Shown here in pieces: positions 38,121 to 45,944 of a stretch of DNA of 64,000 nt. The DNA is taken from assembly GCF_014635185.1 (NCBI RefSeq), contig NZ_BMCM01000005.1:186001-250000 (forward strand). The letters run 5' to 3'. A program made the position numbers and the translations under genes. The stretch comes from Microbacterium murale. GTDB taxonomy: Bacteria; Actinomycetota; Actinomycetes; Actinomycetales; Microbacteriaceae. The notes under the pieces are model-generated. The model did not search any database. It was not told the origin of the DNA and saw only the letters and a program-made list of their open reading frames with translations. Positions within the stretch are counted from its first letter, which is position 1; every line of letters begins with the position of its first letter.

Positions 38121-38147
38121 TGGAGGAGCGTGGAGGGAAAGTGGAGG
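38121..38147 (+). promoter_or_regulatory. Second cluster of GTGGAG boxes, opposite strand
   Basis: GTGGAG appears on the plus strand at 38121-38126, 38131-38136 and 38142-38147 (periods ten and eleven), about 95 bases upstream of the operator before mraZ and in reverse orientation. It could be an auxiliary MraZ site or chance. No rightward gene begins nearby. Confidence 0.4.
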
Positions 38148-38195
38148 AGATCAACGCATCGAGGCGTTCAGAAGCCGCGCAATCCCCGTGGACGC

Positions 38196-38227
38196 AGAAA
38201 AGCCCGGATGCTCAATGCATCCGGGCT
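38196..38227 (-). terminator. Terminator of the DUF3040 gene
   Basis: AGCCCGGATGC (38201-38211) and GCATCCGGGCT (38217-38227) pair perfectly around a five-base loop. On the minus strand the stem is followed by a TTTTCTG tail. It is 17 bases past the DUF3040 stop, and isolates the MraZ promoter. Confidence 0.85.
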
Positions 38228-38243
38228 CTGGTGAGTGGAGAGG

Positions 38244-38636
38244 TCAGCGACCGTCTTGGCGACGATCCCAGCGGTCGTTCATCCGGTCCATGAAGGAGGC
38301 CGAAGTCTGCGGCGGCTTGGACGCCGCGCCGTTTCGGACCCGAGGCGTGCCGCCCACGCGGCGCACGGGAGTCGCCGCCAGGATGACGCCGGCGACCATC
38401 GCGGCGAATCCGATCACGCCGACGATGATGCTGGCGACAGCGCCGAGCTGGCCACCGAGTGCGACGCCCGCGACGAGCGCGCCGATTCCGACGAGAAGAA
38501 GAACGGCACCGTACACGAGATTGCGGTAGCTGAGCGTTCGATCGCCGGAGGGCGCGGTTACGATGTCTGCGTCGTTGTGCAGGAGATGGCGTTCCATCTC
38601 GTCGAGCAGACGCTGCTCCTGTTCAGACAGTGGCAT
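38244..38636 (-). CDS. DUF3040 family membrane protein
   Basis: A 130-residue protein. It has the family opening PLSEQEQRLLDEMERHLL, two hydrophobic helices (about 40-62 and 66-88), then a basic, disordered tail. The family sits upstream of mraZ across actinobacteria and its function is unknown. ATG 38636 has AAGGGGGG upstream, and a TAGAAT -10 box (38669-38664, minus strand) predicts a short leader. Its own terminator makes it monocistronic. Confidence 0.93.
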   Translation of the reverse strand: MPLSEQEQRLLDEMERHLLHNDADIVTAPSGDRTLSYRNLVYGAVLLLVGIGALVAGVALGGQLGAVASIIVGVIGFAAMVAGVILAATPVRRVGGTPRVRNGAASKPPQTSASFMDRMNDRWDRRQDGR

Positions 38637-38722
38637 GACGCCCCCCTTGGTTCAGTGTCTTTCATTCTACGCTCGCGGAACCGCCGAGGCTAGTTATCGG
38701 CTGAGAACCTAAGCTGATTATC

Positions 38723-39811
38723 GTGCCCTCCTCCACACCTGTCCAGGATGCCGTCTCCGACCGCCTGGATCTCTTCATGACCGCGCTCGGATCCGAGACG
38801 CAATCGTACGGACCGGATGCTGCGATGTTCATCGCATCCGCGGCAGCCACGCTGCGGGGCGGCAAGCGTCTGCGCGCACGGTTCTGCCACGCCGGATGGC
38901 GCTCCGTCGCGCGCTTCTCCGCACGCGACGCCGTCGAGACGGATGCACTGTGGGATCTCTGCGCCGCACTGGAGATCTTCCAATCGGCCGCGCTCGTGCA
39001 CGACGACCTGATCGACAACTCGGACACGCGACGGGGCGTTCCGGCAGCGCACCGTTCCCTCGAGCATCAGTACCGAGCGCTGTCGTGGTCTGGAGACGCC
39101 GAGCCGTTCGGACGCGCAGCCGCGATCCTTCTCGGCGATCTGCTCGTCGCCTGGAGCGATGATCTGCTCGAGCAGGCTCTGACCGGGCTCGCACAGGCGC
39201 CCCACGTGCGTCGGGAGTACGCCCGGATGCGTCGCGATGTCACCACGGGCCAGTTCCTCGACATCGCCGAGGAATCAGCCTGGCGGGTCAATCCCATCTC
39301 GGAGCACGCCGATCGCGCGCTGCGCGTGATCTCGCTGAAGTCGGCGCGGTACAGCATCGAGCAGCCGCTGCTGCTGGGCGCCCTGCTCGCCGGAGCCGAC
39401 GAGTCGCAGCAGAACGCGCTGCGCCGGTTCGGCCATCCGATCGGCATGGCGTTCCAGCTGCGCGACGATGTGCTCGGTGTGTTCGGCGATCAGTCGGTCA
39501 CCGGCAAACCGGCCGGAGACGATCTTCGTGAGGGCAAGCGCACCGTGCTGATCGCGTTCACGCGTGAGCAGCTGGATGCATCGGCCAGGCGACTGCTCGA
39601 TGAGCTGCTGGGCGATCCGACGCTCACCGCTGATCAGGTGTCGGCGCTTCAGGCCACGATCGCCCAATCCGGCGCACTGGCGCGGGTGGAGGAACTCATC
39701 GTCTCGTACGCGCAAGAGGCCGATCGCGCCCTCTCGGGTGCGCGACTGGACAACGCCGCCGTCGGCGAGCTGCGAGACCTCGCGCGCGCTGCGACCGTGC
39801 GTTCCGCCTGA
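38723..39811 (+). CDS. Polyprenyl diphosphate synthase (IdsA/GrcC type)
   Basis: A 362-residue trans-prenyltransferase. Both Asp-rich motifs are intact in modified form: HDDLIDNSDTRRG (first) and RDDVLGVFGD (second). GGKRLRARF is the IPP-binding segment. It probably extends isoprenoids to geranylgeranyl or longer chains; chain length cannot be judged. GTG 38723 is seven bases after TAAGCT, so the mRNA is likely leaderless. With the Rv2175c-like and PknL-like genes it mirrors idsA2-Rv2175c-pknL of M. tuberculosis. Confidence 0.92.
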   Translation: MPSSTPVQDAVSDRLDLFMTALGSETQSYGPDAAMFIASAAATLRGGKRLRARFCHAGWRSVARFSARDAVETDALWDLCAALEIFQSAALVHDDLIDNSDTRRGVPAAHRSLEHQYRALSWSGDAEPFGRAAAILLGDLLVAWSDDLLEQALTGLAQAPHVRREYARMRRDVTTGQFLDIAEESAWRVNPISEHADRALRVISLKSARYSIEQPLLLGALLAGADESQQNALRRFGHPIGMAFQLRDDVLGVFGDQSVTGKPAGDDLREGKRTVLIAFTREQLDASARRLLDELLGDPTLTADQVSALQATIAQSGALARVEELIVSYAQEADRALSGARLDNAAVGELRDLARAATVRSA

Positions 39812-39817
39812 AGCGGG

Positions 39818-40168
39818 TCAGGCGAGTGTGCGCGCGACGCGGCGCACGGCGCTCTTGTGACCGTCCAGAAGTGCGGCGATCGGCGTGCGACCGAGCTCGT
39901 CGTCCTCGCTGAACAGCCAGTCGATCACCTCGTCGTCGGTGAATCCGGCGTCGGTGAGGACGATGATCGTGCCGCGCAGGGAAGAGAGCGGATGCCCGTC
40001 GACGATGAACTGCGCCGGCACGCCGAAGACACCGTTCCGGTTCGATCCGACCAGGTACTGCTCGGAGATCATCCGACGCACGCGGCCGAGCGGCTCGTCG
40101 AGCCTCTCGACGAGATCGGGCATCGTCAGCCATTCGATGGCAGTGGGTTCGGGGGAAGTCTCAGACAC
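39818..40168 (-). CDS. Rv2175c-like DNA-binding protein
   Basis: A 116-residue winged-helix protein. The N-terminal helix-turn-helix is IEWLTMPDLVERLDEPLGRV and a GVFGVPAQFI strand follows; the C-terminal half (LSSLRGTIIVLTDAGFTDDE) matches the family. In M. tuberculosis Rv2175c binds DNA and is phosphorylated by the neighbouring kinase PknL. Here a LysM gene and then a PASTA kinase follow, so the same pairing is likely. The start is GTG, convergent with the polyprenyl synthase (six-base gap). Confidence 0.87.
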   Translation of the reverse strand: MSETSPEPTAIEWLTMPDLVERLDEPLGRVRRMISEQYLVGSNRNGVFGVPAQFIVDGHPLSSLRGTIIVLTDAGFTDDEVIDWLFSEDDELGRTPIAALLDGHKSAVRRVARTLA

Positions 40169-40298
40169 ATTTCGACTATCTCATCTTCAGCGCGGCACCG
40201 CATATCGACACTTCTTTCACACAGATCACTTCCGTCACTCTGGTTGACATCCATATACATACGTGTCAGCGTTTCAGGGTCAGCAAAGGGGGGAAACC

Positions 40299-41519
40299 TT
40301 GACAGCGAACACCCTGAGCCTTCGTGCCAGATATGTCCAGCTCGGCGTTCCAGCGGCCGTTCTGGGCGTGCTGGCGAGTGCGATGAGCGCCGCTCCAGCG
40401 AGCGCCGCAGCACCGATCGAGCAGAAGTCGGAGAATCGGCTCACGGCGTTGCCTCGCATCCTGCCCGCGACGACGAATCCCACCAGTTACACCGTTCAAG
40501 ACGGGGACACCGTCTTCTCGATCGCGCAGCGCTTCGGGCTGCGCACCGTCGACGTTCTCACCTGGAACGGACTCGGCTGGCGCTCTGTGATCTATCCGGG
40601 TCAGACCCTCATCGTTGCTGCGCCCGCTTCGACCCCGGCTCCTGCCGCGTCGGCTCCGGTGGCACCGGCCGCTCCGGCCGCCACAAGCACGCACGCCGTG
40701 GTCGCCGGCGACACGGTCTTCGCGATCGCCCAGAAGTACGGGACGACCGTCGACGCCGTCCTCGCGGCCAACGGCCTGAGCCCGGATTCGGTCATCTATC
40801 CGGGTCAGACCCTCGCGGTCTCCGGCACGGCAGCACCCGCCCCTGCCCCCGCGGCAGCTCCCGCAGCTTCCACGCCGGCCCCGGCGGCCGCCAGCGGCAC
40901 AGCACACACCGTGGTCGCCGGCGACACGATCTTCGCGATCGCGCAGAAGCACGGCACGTCCGTGGACGCGATCTACGCCGCGAACGGTCTGAGCGCTGCA
41001 TCGATCATCTATCCGGGACAGGCCATCGTCATCGCACCGCCCGCTCCCGCAGCGCCCGCTCCCGCAGTATCCGCTCCCGCAGCATCCGCTCCCGCGCCCG
41101 CCCAGACGGCTGTGCTCGACGCACCGCAGGCGGAGAACGCTGCCATGATCATCCGGATCGGACGCGAGCTCGGTGTCCCCGATCGCGGCATCGCGATCGC
41201 GCTGGCCACCTCGATGGTCGAATCCTGGCTGCGCAACCTCGACTGGGGTGACCGCGATTCGCTGGGTCTGTTCCAGCAGCGACCGAGCACCGGGTGGGGC
41301 ACGGTGGATCAGATCATGGACCGTGATCGCAGCATCCGCGTCTTCTACGGTGGCACGTCCGACCCGAACGGCACGACATCGCGAGGGCTCCTCGACGTCT
41401 CCGGCTGGGAAGGCATGGCGTTCAAGGATGCCGCGCAGGCCGTGCAGATCTCGGCGTACCCGGATCGTTACGCCCAGTGGGAGGCTCAGGCCTACCAGTG
41501 GATCGCCCTGTATGGCTGA
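40299..41519 (+). CDS. Exported LysM protein with a transglycosylase-like domain
   Basis: A 406-residue secreted protein. The signal peptide (to about residue 38, cleavage near ASA) precedes three LysM domains (about 63-107, 132-176 and 203-247; repeated GDTxFxIAQ and IYPGQ) joined by Ala/Pro linkers. The C-terminal domain (about 278-406) has SMVESWLRNLDWG with a candidate catalytic Glu308 and SLGLFQQRPSTGWG, a lysozyme-like fold in streptomycete proteins. The start is TTG with a strong AAGGGGGG seven bases upstream. It probably binds and trims peptidoglycan in the PASTA-kinase neighbourhood. Confidence 0.85.
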   Translation: MTANTLSLRARYVQLGVPAAVLGVLASAMSAAPASAAAPIEQKSENRLTALPRILPATTNPTSYTVQDGDTVFSIAQRFGLRTVDVLTWNGLGWRSVIYPGQTLIVAAPASTPAPAASAPVAPAAPAATSTHAVVAGDTVFAIAQKYGTTVDAVLAANGLSPDSVIYPGQTLAVSGTAAPAPAPAAAPAASTPAPAAASGTAHTVVAGDTIFAIAQKHGTSVDAIYAANGLSAASIIYPGQAIVIAPPAPAAPAPAVSAPAASAPAPAQTAVLDAPQAENAAMIIRIGRELGVPDRGIAIALATSMVESWLRNLDWGDRDSLGLFQQRPSTGWGTVDQIMDRDRSIRVFYGGTSDPNGTTSRGLLDVSGWEGMAFKDAAQAVQISAYPDRYAQWEAQAYQWIALYG

Positions 41520-41582
41520 TTCTCAGCCAATCCGGTCCCCGAAAGGGGTGAGCCGCTCCGCGGTCTGCCAGCCAGTTCTTCA

Positions 41583-41594
41583 TAGACTCTGTAC
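41583..41594 (+). promoter_or_regulatory. -10 box of a leaderless pknL transcript
   Basis: TAGACT (41583-41588) lies exactly six bases before the GTG start of the kinase. No Shine-Dalgarno sequence precedes the GTG. Confidence 0.55.
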
Positions 41595-43535
41595 GTGACG
41601 ACCAATCAGCAGGCTGATCCCCTCATCGGGCGGCTTGTCGACGGCCGCTACCGCGTGCGCGCTCGGATCGCGCGCGGCGGGATGGCGACCGTGTACGTCG
41701 CGACTGACCTTCGCCTGGAGCGCAGGATCGCTCTCAAGGTGATGCACGGGCACCTCAGCGATGACTCGGTGTTCCAGAGCCGATTCATCCAGGAGGCCCG
41801 AGCCGCTGCCCGCCTCGCCGATCCGCACGTCGTCAATGTGTTCGATCAGGGCCAGGACGGCGAGCTCGCCTACCTCGTGATGGAGTACCTGCCCGGCATC
41901 ACGCTGCGCGAGCTGATGCGCGAACAGCGCCGTCTCACGATCCCGCAGACGATCACGATCATGGATGCGATCCTCGCCGGCCTCGCAGCAGCCCACAAGG
42001 CCGGCATCGTGCACCGTGACGTGAAGCCCGAGAACGTGCTGCTCGCCGAGGACGGCCGTATCAAGATCGGCGACTTCGGGCTCGCCAGGGCGACGACGGC
42101 GAACACCGCCACCGGGCAGCAGCTGCTCGGCACCATCGCCTACCTCGCCCCAGAACTCGTCACCCGCGGCACCGCCGACGCTCGCAGCGACATCTACGCA
42201 CTCGGCATCATGCTCTACGAGATGCTCGTCGGCGAGCAGCCGTACAAGGGCGAGCAGCCGATGCAGATCGCCTTCCAGCACGCGACAGAGTCAGTGCCCC
42301 GACCGAGCGTGCGCAACCCAGGAGTCCCGGAACAGCTCGACGAGCTCGTGCTGTGGTCGACCGAGAAGTCCCCGGATGAGCGCCCGAACAACGCACAGGA
42401 GATGCTCGACCGCCTCCGCGAGATCGAACGCTCGCTCGGCGTCGCGCCCACGGCCGTCGCTGCGACGACCACGCCGATCCGTTCACAGAGCGATTCGGGC
42501 GATCTGACGAAGGTCATGCCGTCGACGATGGTGATCGAGGATGTCGCGGCCCCGGCGGCACAACCCGTCGACAACGCGACGCTGCTCAGGCGGCGCACGT
42601 CGAAACGCCGCGCCCGCGGCGCGTTCCTGCTGTCTCTCGTACTTCTGCTGGCCGTGGTCGCAGGAGGCGTCGGCTGGTGGTTCGGGTCAGGTCCTGGCTC
42701 ACTCATCGCGGTGCCGGCGGTCGCGGGAAAGAGCTATGACGAGGCGGCGGCGGCGCTGTCCGACGAGGGCTTTGTCCCTGTCGCCGCCGAGGAGAGTTCG
42801 GTCGATATCGACCCCGGTGTCGTCATCCGCACCGATCCCGCAGGCGGCGAGCGACTGGACAGCGGCACAGAGGTGAGCGTTTTCGTCTCCACAGGTCCGG
42901 CGCCGCGCGCGGTCGAGTCGTTGAACGGCAAGACCGCCGACGAAGCGCGCAGCTATCTGGCGGAACTCGGACTCACCGTCTCCGACGACGATCTCCTGTT
43001 GTACTCGCGCGCGGACGAAGGCGTCGTGATCAATGCGAGCGTTACCCCGCGTGCCGGTGGCGACGATGTCGCATGCGGAGAGGGATGCAACGTCTTCGAG
43101 GCCGACACCGCACATCTGATCGTCTCGCTGGGCGGTCTGCCCGACGTCGTGGGTATGACGGCCTCCGAGGCGTCGTCGGCCATGGGCGAGAAGGACATCA
43201 TGACGACCACCGTCGAGGAGTTCAGCAACGACGTCGAACAGGGACGCGTCATCAGCGTTCCCGAACGCGACGGTGGAGCCAACTGGCGCCCCGGCGACAC
43301 CATGACCCTCGTCGTCTCCAAGGGACCACAGCTGTTCGAAGTGCCTGACGTGACCGGTCAGAACCGCGACACCGCCGCGAAGACGCTACGCGATGCCGGA
43401 TTCGAACCCACATGGAACCCGCTGTGGACACCGTTCCCGAACGGGCTGACCGAGGTCACCGGCACCGATCCGGCCGCGGGAGCCATGCGCCGAGCGGGCA
43501 GCGAGGTCACACTCCTGATCCGCAGCGCCCTTTAG
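41595..43535 (+). CDS. pknL: Membrane Ser/Thr protein kinase with PASTA domains
   Basis: A 646-residue Hanks kinase. The P-loop is IARGGMATVYVA, the catalytic Lys is K48, and HRDVKPENV has catalytic Asp142; DFGLA and the APE-like APEL follow. A Thr/Ser-rich juxtamembrane linker and a single helix (about 343-363) separate the kinase from about four extracellular PASTA repeats, ending at residue 646. The second repeat carries a close Cys pair (494 and 498). The name pknL follows gene order; M. tuberculosis PknL itself lacks PASTA, so the domain architecture resembles PknB. It probably senses wall fragments. Confidence 0.9.
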   Translation: MTTNQQADPLIGRLVDGRYRVRARIARGGMATVYVATDLRLERRIALKVMHGHLSDDSVFQSRFIQEARAAARLADPHVVNVFDQGQDGELAYLVMEYLPGITLRELMREQRRLTIPQTITIMDAILAGLAAAHKAGIVHRDVKPENVLLAEDGRIKIGDFGLARATTANTATGQQLLGTIAYLAPELVTRGTADARSDIYALGIMLYEMLVGEQPYKGEQPMQIAFQHATESVPRPSVRNPGVPEQLDELVLWSTEKSPDERPNNAQEMLDRLREIERSLGVAPTAVAATTTPIRSQSDSGDLTKVMPSTMVIEDVAAPAAQPVDNATLLRRRTSKRRARGAFLLSLVLLLAVVAGGVGWWFGSGPGSLIAVPAVAGKSYDEAAAALSDEGFVPVAAEESSVDIDPGVVIRTDPAGGERLDSGTEVSVFVSTGPAPRAVESLNGKTADEARSYLAELGLTVSDDDLLLYSRADEGVVINASVTPRAGGDDVACGEGCNVFEADTAHLIVSLGGLPDVVGMTASEASSAMGEKDIMTTTVEEFSNDVEQGRVISVPERDGGANWRPGDTMTLVVSKGPQLFEVPDVTGQNRDTAAKTLRDAGFEPTWNPLWTPFPNGLTEVTGTDPAAGAMRRAGSEVTLLIRSAL

Positions 43536-43537
43536 CT

Positions 43538-43566
43538 ACGGCATCCGCTAGGCACGGCATCCGCTA
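43538..43566 (+). repeat. 13-bp direct repeat after pknL
   Basis: ACGGCATCCGCTA occurs at 43538-43550 and again at 43554-43566, with a three-base spacer. It begins two bases after the kinase stop and precedes a long palindrome. No function is evident. Confidence 0.8.
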
Positions 43567-43572
43567 CATGAA

Positions 43573-43610
43573 GTGACATCCGCGCCATCGATCGATGCCG
43601 CGGATGTCAC
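43573..43610. terminator. 38-bp near-perfect palindrome between convergent pknL and aroG
   Basis: GTGACATCCGCG (43573-43584) pairs with CGCGGATGTCAC (43599-43610). The 14-base interior is itself palindromic around CATCGATCGATG, leaving one C-C mismatch. It probably acts as a bidirectional terminator, though no U tract follows on either side. Confidence 0.65.
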
Positions 43611-43666
43611 GAAGTGGCGCGCAACCGCGAAGCGGCGCGCCAGCGTCGCCGAGTCAGGGCCAGGCC

Positions 43667-45007
43667 TCAGCGCTTCTCGAGCTCCTCGGCGACGAGGAAT
43701 GCGAGTTCCAGGCTCTGCATGTGGTTCAGTCGCGGGTCGCAGAGCGACTCGTAGCGCGTCGCCAGAGCGGCCTCGTCGATGTGCTCCGAGCCGCCGAGGC
43801 ACTCGGTGACGTCATCGCCGGTGAGCTCGACGTGGATGCCACCGGGGAACGTGCCGACTGCGCGGTGCGCTTCGAAGAAGCCGCGCACCTCGTCGACCAC
43901 ATCGTCGAAGCGACGCGTCTTGTATCCGGTCGGCGTGGTGATGCCGTTGCCGTGCATCGGATCCGTGACCCACAGCGGCTGGGCGCCCGATTCCCGAACG
44001 GCCTCGAGCAGCGGCGGCAGTGCGTCGCGGATCTTGCCAGCGCCCATGCGCGTGATGAAGGTGAGGCGTCCCGGCTCGCGGTTCGGGTCGAGCTTGTCGA
44101 TCAGCGCCAGCGCCGTCTCAGGCGTGGTGGTGGGACCGAGCTTCACGCCGATGGGGTTTCGGATCTTCGAGAAGTAGTCGACATGCGCACCGTCGAGATC
44201 ACGCGTGCGCTCCCCTATCCAGAGGAAGTGCGCCGAGGTGTTGTACGGCGTGTCCGTGCGCGAGTCGATCCGCGTCATCGGGCTCTCGTAGTCCATCAGC
44301 AGGCCCTCGTGGCCGGTGAAGAACTCGACGCGCTTGAGCTCGTCGAAGTCTGCCCCAGCGGCCTCCATGAACTTGATCGCACGGTCGATCTCGGATGCCA
44401 TGCGCTCGTACCGCTGGTTGGCGGGGTTCGATGCGAAGCCCTTGTTCCAGGAGTGCACCTCACGGAGGTCGGCGAAGCCACCCTGCGTGAACGCACGGAT
44501 CAGGTTCAGCGTGGACGCGGCCGTGTGATACCCCTGAAGCAGACGCCCGGGATCGGCCTGGCGGGAGCCTTCAGTGAAGTCGTAGCCATTGACGATGTCG
44601 CCGCGGTAGGCCGGCAGCGTGACGTCGCCGCGCGTCTCCGAGTCGCTCGAGCGAGGCTTCGCGAACTGCCCTGCCATGCGACCCATCTTGACGATCGGCA
44701 TCGACGCGCCGTACGTGAGCACGACGGCCATCTGCAGCACGGTCTTGATGCGGTTGCGGATCTGCTCCGCGGTCGCGCCGGCGAACGTCTCGGCGCAGTC
44801 ACCGCCCTGCAGCAGGAAAGCCTGACCGGATGCCGCGCGCGCGAGGCGATCGCGGAGGTTGTCGACCTCACCGGCGAACACCAGCGGCGGAAGCCCGGCG
44901 ATCTGTGCCGACACGTCAGCGACGCGATCCGCATCGGGCCAGGTCGGCTGTTGCTTGATGGGAAGTGTGCGCCAAGCGTCCAGGGCGGCGTCGAGCTGCT
45001 GAGGCAT
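43667..45007 (-). CDS. aroG: 3-deoxy-7-phosphoheptulonate synthase, class II
   Basis: A 446-residue DAHP synthase of the plant/mycobacterial type, first enzyme of the shikimate pathway. Key segments: FLLQGGDCAETF, MGRMAGQFAKPRSSD, GGFADLREVHSWN, FFTGHEGLLMDYE, VGTFPGGIHVELTG. TAAGCT lies exactly six bases before the ATG at 45007, so the mRNA may be leaderless. The gene corresponds to Rv2178c in the conserved pknL neighbourhood. Confidence 0.96.
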   Translation of the reverse strand: MPQQLDAALDAWRTLPIKQQPTWPDADRVADVSAQIAGLPPLVFAGEVDNLRDRLARAASGQAFLLQGGDCAETFAGATAEQIRNRIKTVLQMAVVLTYGASMPIVKMGRMAGQFAKPRSSDSETRGDVTLPAYRGDIVNGYDFTEGSRQADPGRLLQGYHTAASTLNLIRAFTQGGFADLREVHSWNKGFASNPANQRYERMASEIDRAIKFMEAAGADFDELKRVEFFTGHEGLLMDYESPMTRIDSRTDTPYNTSAHFLWIGERTRDLDGAHVDYFSKIRNPIGVKLGPTTTPETALALIDKLDPNREPGRLTFITRMGAGKIRDALPPLLEAVRESGAQPLWVTDPMHGNGITTPTGYKTRRFDDVVDEVRGFFEAHRAVGTFPGGIHVELTGDDVTECLGGSEHIDEAALATRYESLCDPRLNHMQSLELAFLVAEELEKR

Positions 45008-45075
45008 CTCCCCAGCTTACTGGCCGTGAGCGCGCCGCCTCGCCGTCAGAACCCCGCAGTCACGACCGCGGCCGG

Positions 45076-45762
45076 TCACGAACGCTGCGGCATCCGATCC
45101 CGCACCGAGGAGGCGTAGACGTCGTCGTATTGCTGCTCCCCCAGACGCTGCAGGGCGACCATGATCTCGTCCGTGACGGAGCGCAGGATGTAGCGGTCGT
45201 TCTCCATGCCCTCGTACCGGGAGAAGTCCAGCGGTTCGCCGATGACGATCCCCACGCGGACGATCCGTGGCACGGTGCGGCCGATGGGCATGGCGGTGTC
45301 GGTGTCGACCATGACCACGGGGATCACCGGAACCCTGGCCTCGAGCGCCATCCGCGCGATGCCGGTGCGCCCGCGATACAGCTTGCCGTCGGGACTGCGC
45401 GTTCCCTCGGGATAGATACCGAGAACGTCACCTCGTCCGAGCACCTGAAGACCCGTGTTCAGCGAGGCCTCTGAGGCCTTTCCGCCGGAGCGATCGATGG
45501 GGATCTGCCCGGTGGCCTTCATGAAGTACTTCGTCGCCCACCCCTTGAGACCGCGCCCGGTGAAGTAGTCGCTCTTCGCGAGGAACGACATCGGCCGATC
45601 GATCAGCAATGGGAGGAACACCGAGTCGGACACCGAAAGGTGATTGCTCGCCAGGATGGCGGCACCGTGCTTGGGCACGTTGCTGCGCCCCACGATCCAA
45701 GGACGGAAGATCGCCTTGACCACGGGGCCGATCACGACGTACTTCATCAGCCAGTAGAACAT
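45076..45762 (-). CDS. PlsC-type 1-acylglycerol-3-phosphate acyltransferase
   Basis: Predicted 228 residues. Motif I is NHLSVSD (His and Asp catalytic pair), motif III is YPEGTRS, and VPVIPVVMV is motif IV. It should acylate lysophosphatidate or a related lipid at the membrane. ATG 45762 is favoured because TAGACT lies eight bases before it; a GTG at 45792 would add ten residues that overlap the -10 box. It lies downstream of the aroG start on the same strand. Confidence 0.9.
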   Translation of the reverse strand: MFYWLMKYVVIGPVVKAIFRPWIVGRSNVPKHGAAILASNHLSVSDSVFLPLLIDRPMSFLAKSDYFTGRGLKGWATKYFMKATGQIPIDRSGGKASEASLNTGLQVLGRGDVLGIYPEGTRSPDGKLYRGRTGIARMALEARVPVIPVVMVDTDTAMPIGRTVPRIVRVGIVIGEPLDFSRYEGMENDRYILRSVTDEIMVALQRLGEQQYDDVYASSVRDRMPQRS

Positions 45763-45898
45763 CGTCACGAAGTCTATCCCCGGCCCTGCCACCGCCCGTC
45801 ATGACACCCACGAACCATTGCCGCGGGCCGCGCGACTGAGTGTCACTGAGTGCGTGACTGAATTCCAGAGTTGCCCGGGTCCGAGACCGGTTGTGCCC

Positions 45899-45904
45899 TA
45901 GACT
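45899..45904 (+). promoter_or_regulatory. -10 box of the acyl-CoA ligase gene
   Basis: TAGACT lies 40 bases before the GTG start, implying a leader of about 34 bases that contains AAGGAG. The plus-strand -10 matches the hexamer common in this window. Confidence 0.45.
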
Positions 45905-45944
45905 CAGGGGAAACCCGTGCCCGACCGGTACCGAAGGAGTTGCC

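Noticed and set aside
40244-40272. TTGACA as a -35 box before the LysM gene
   Set aside because: No acceptable -10 hexamer lies 16-18 bases downstream, so no promoter is called.
40620-41100. Ala/Pro repeats in the LysM gene as a tandem DNA repeat
   Set aside because: These are low-complexity protein linkers with irregular codons rather than a unit-length DNA repeat.
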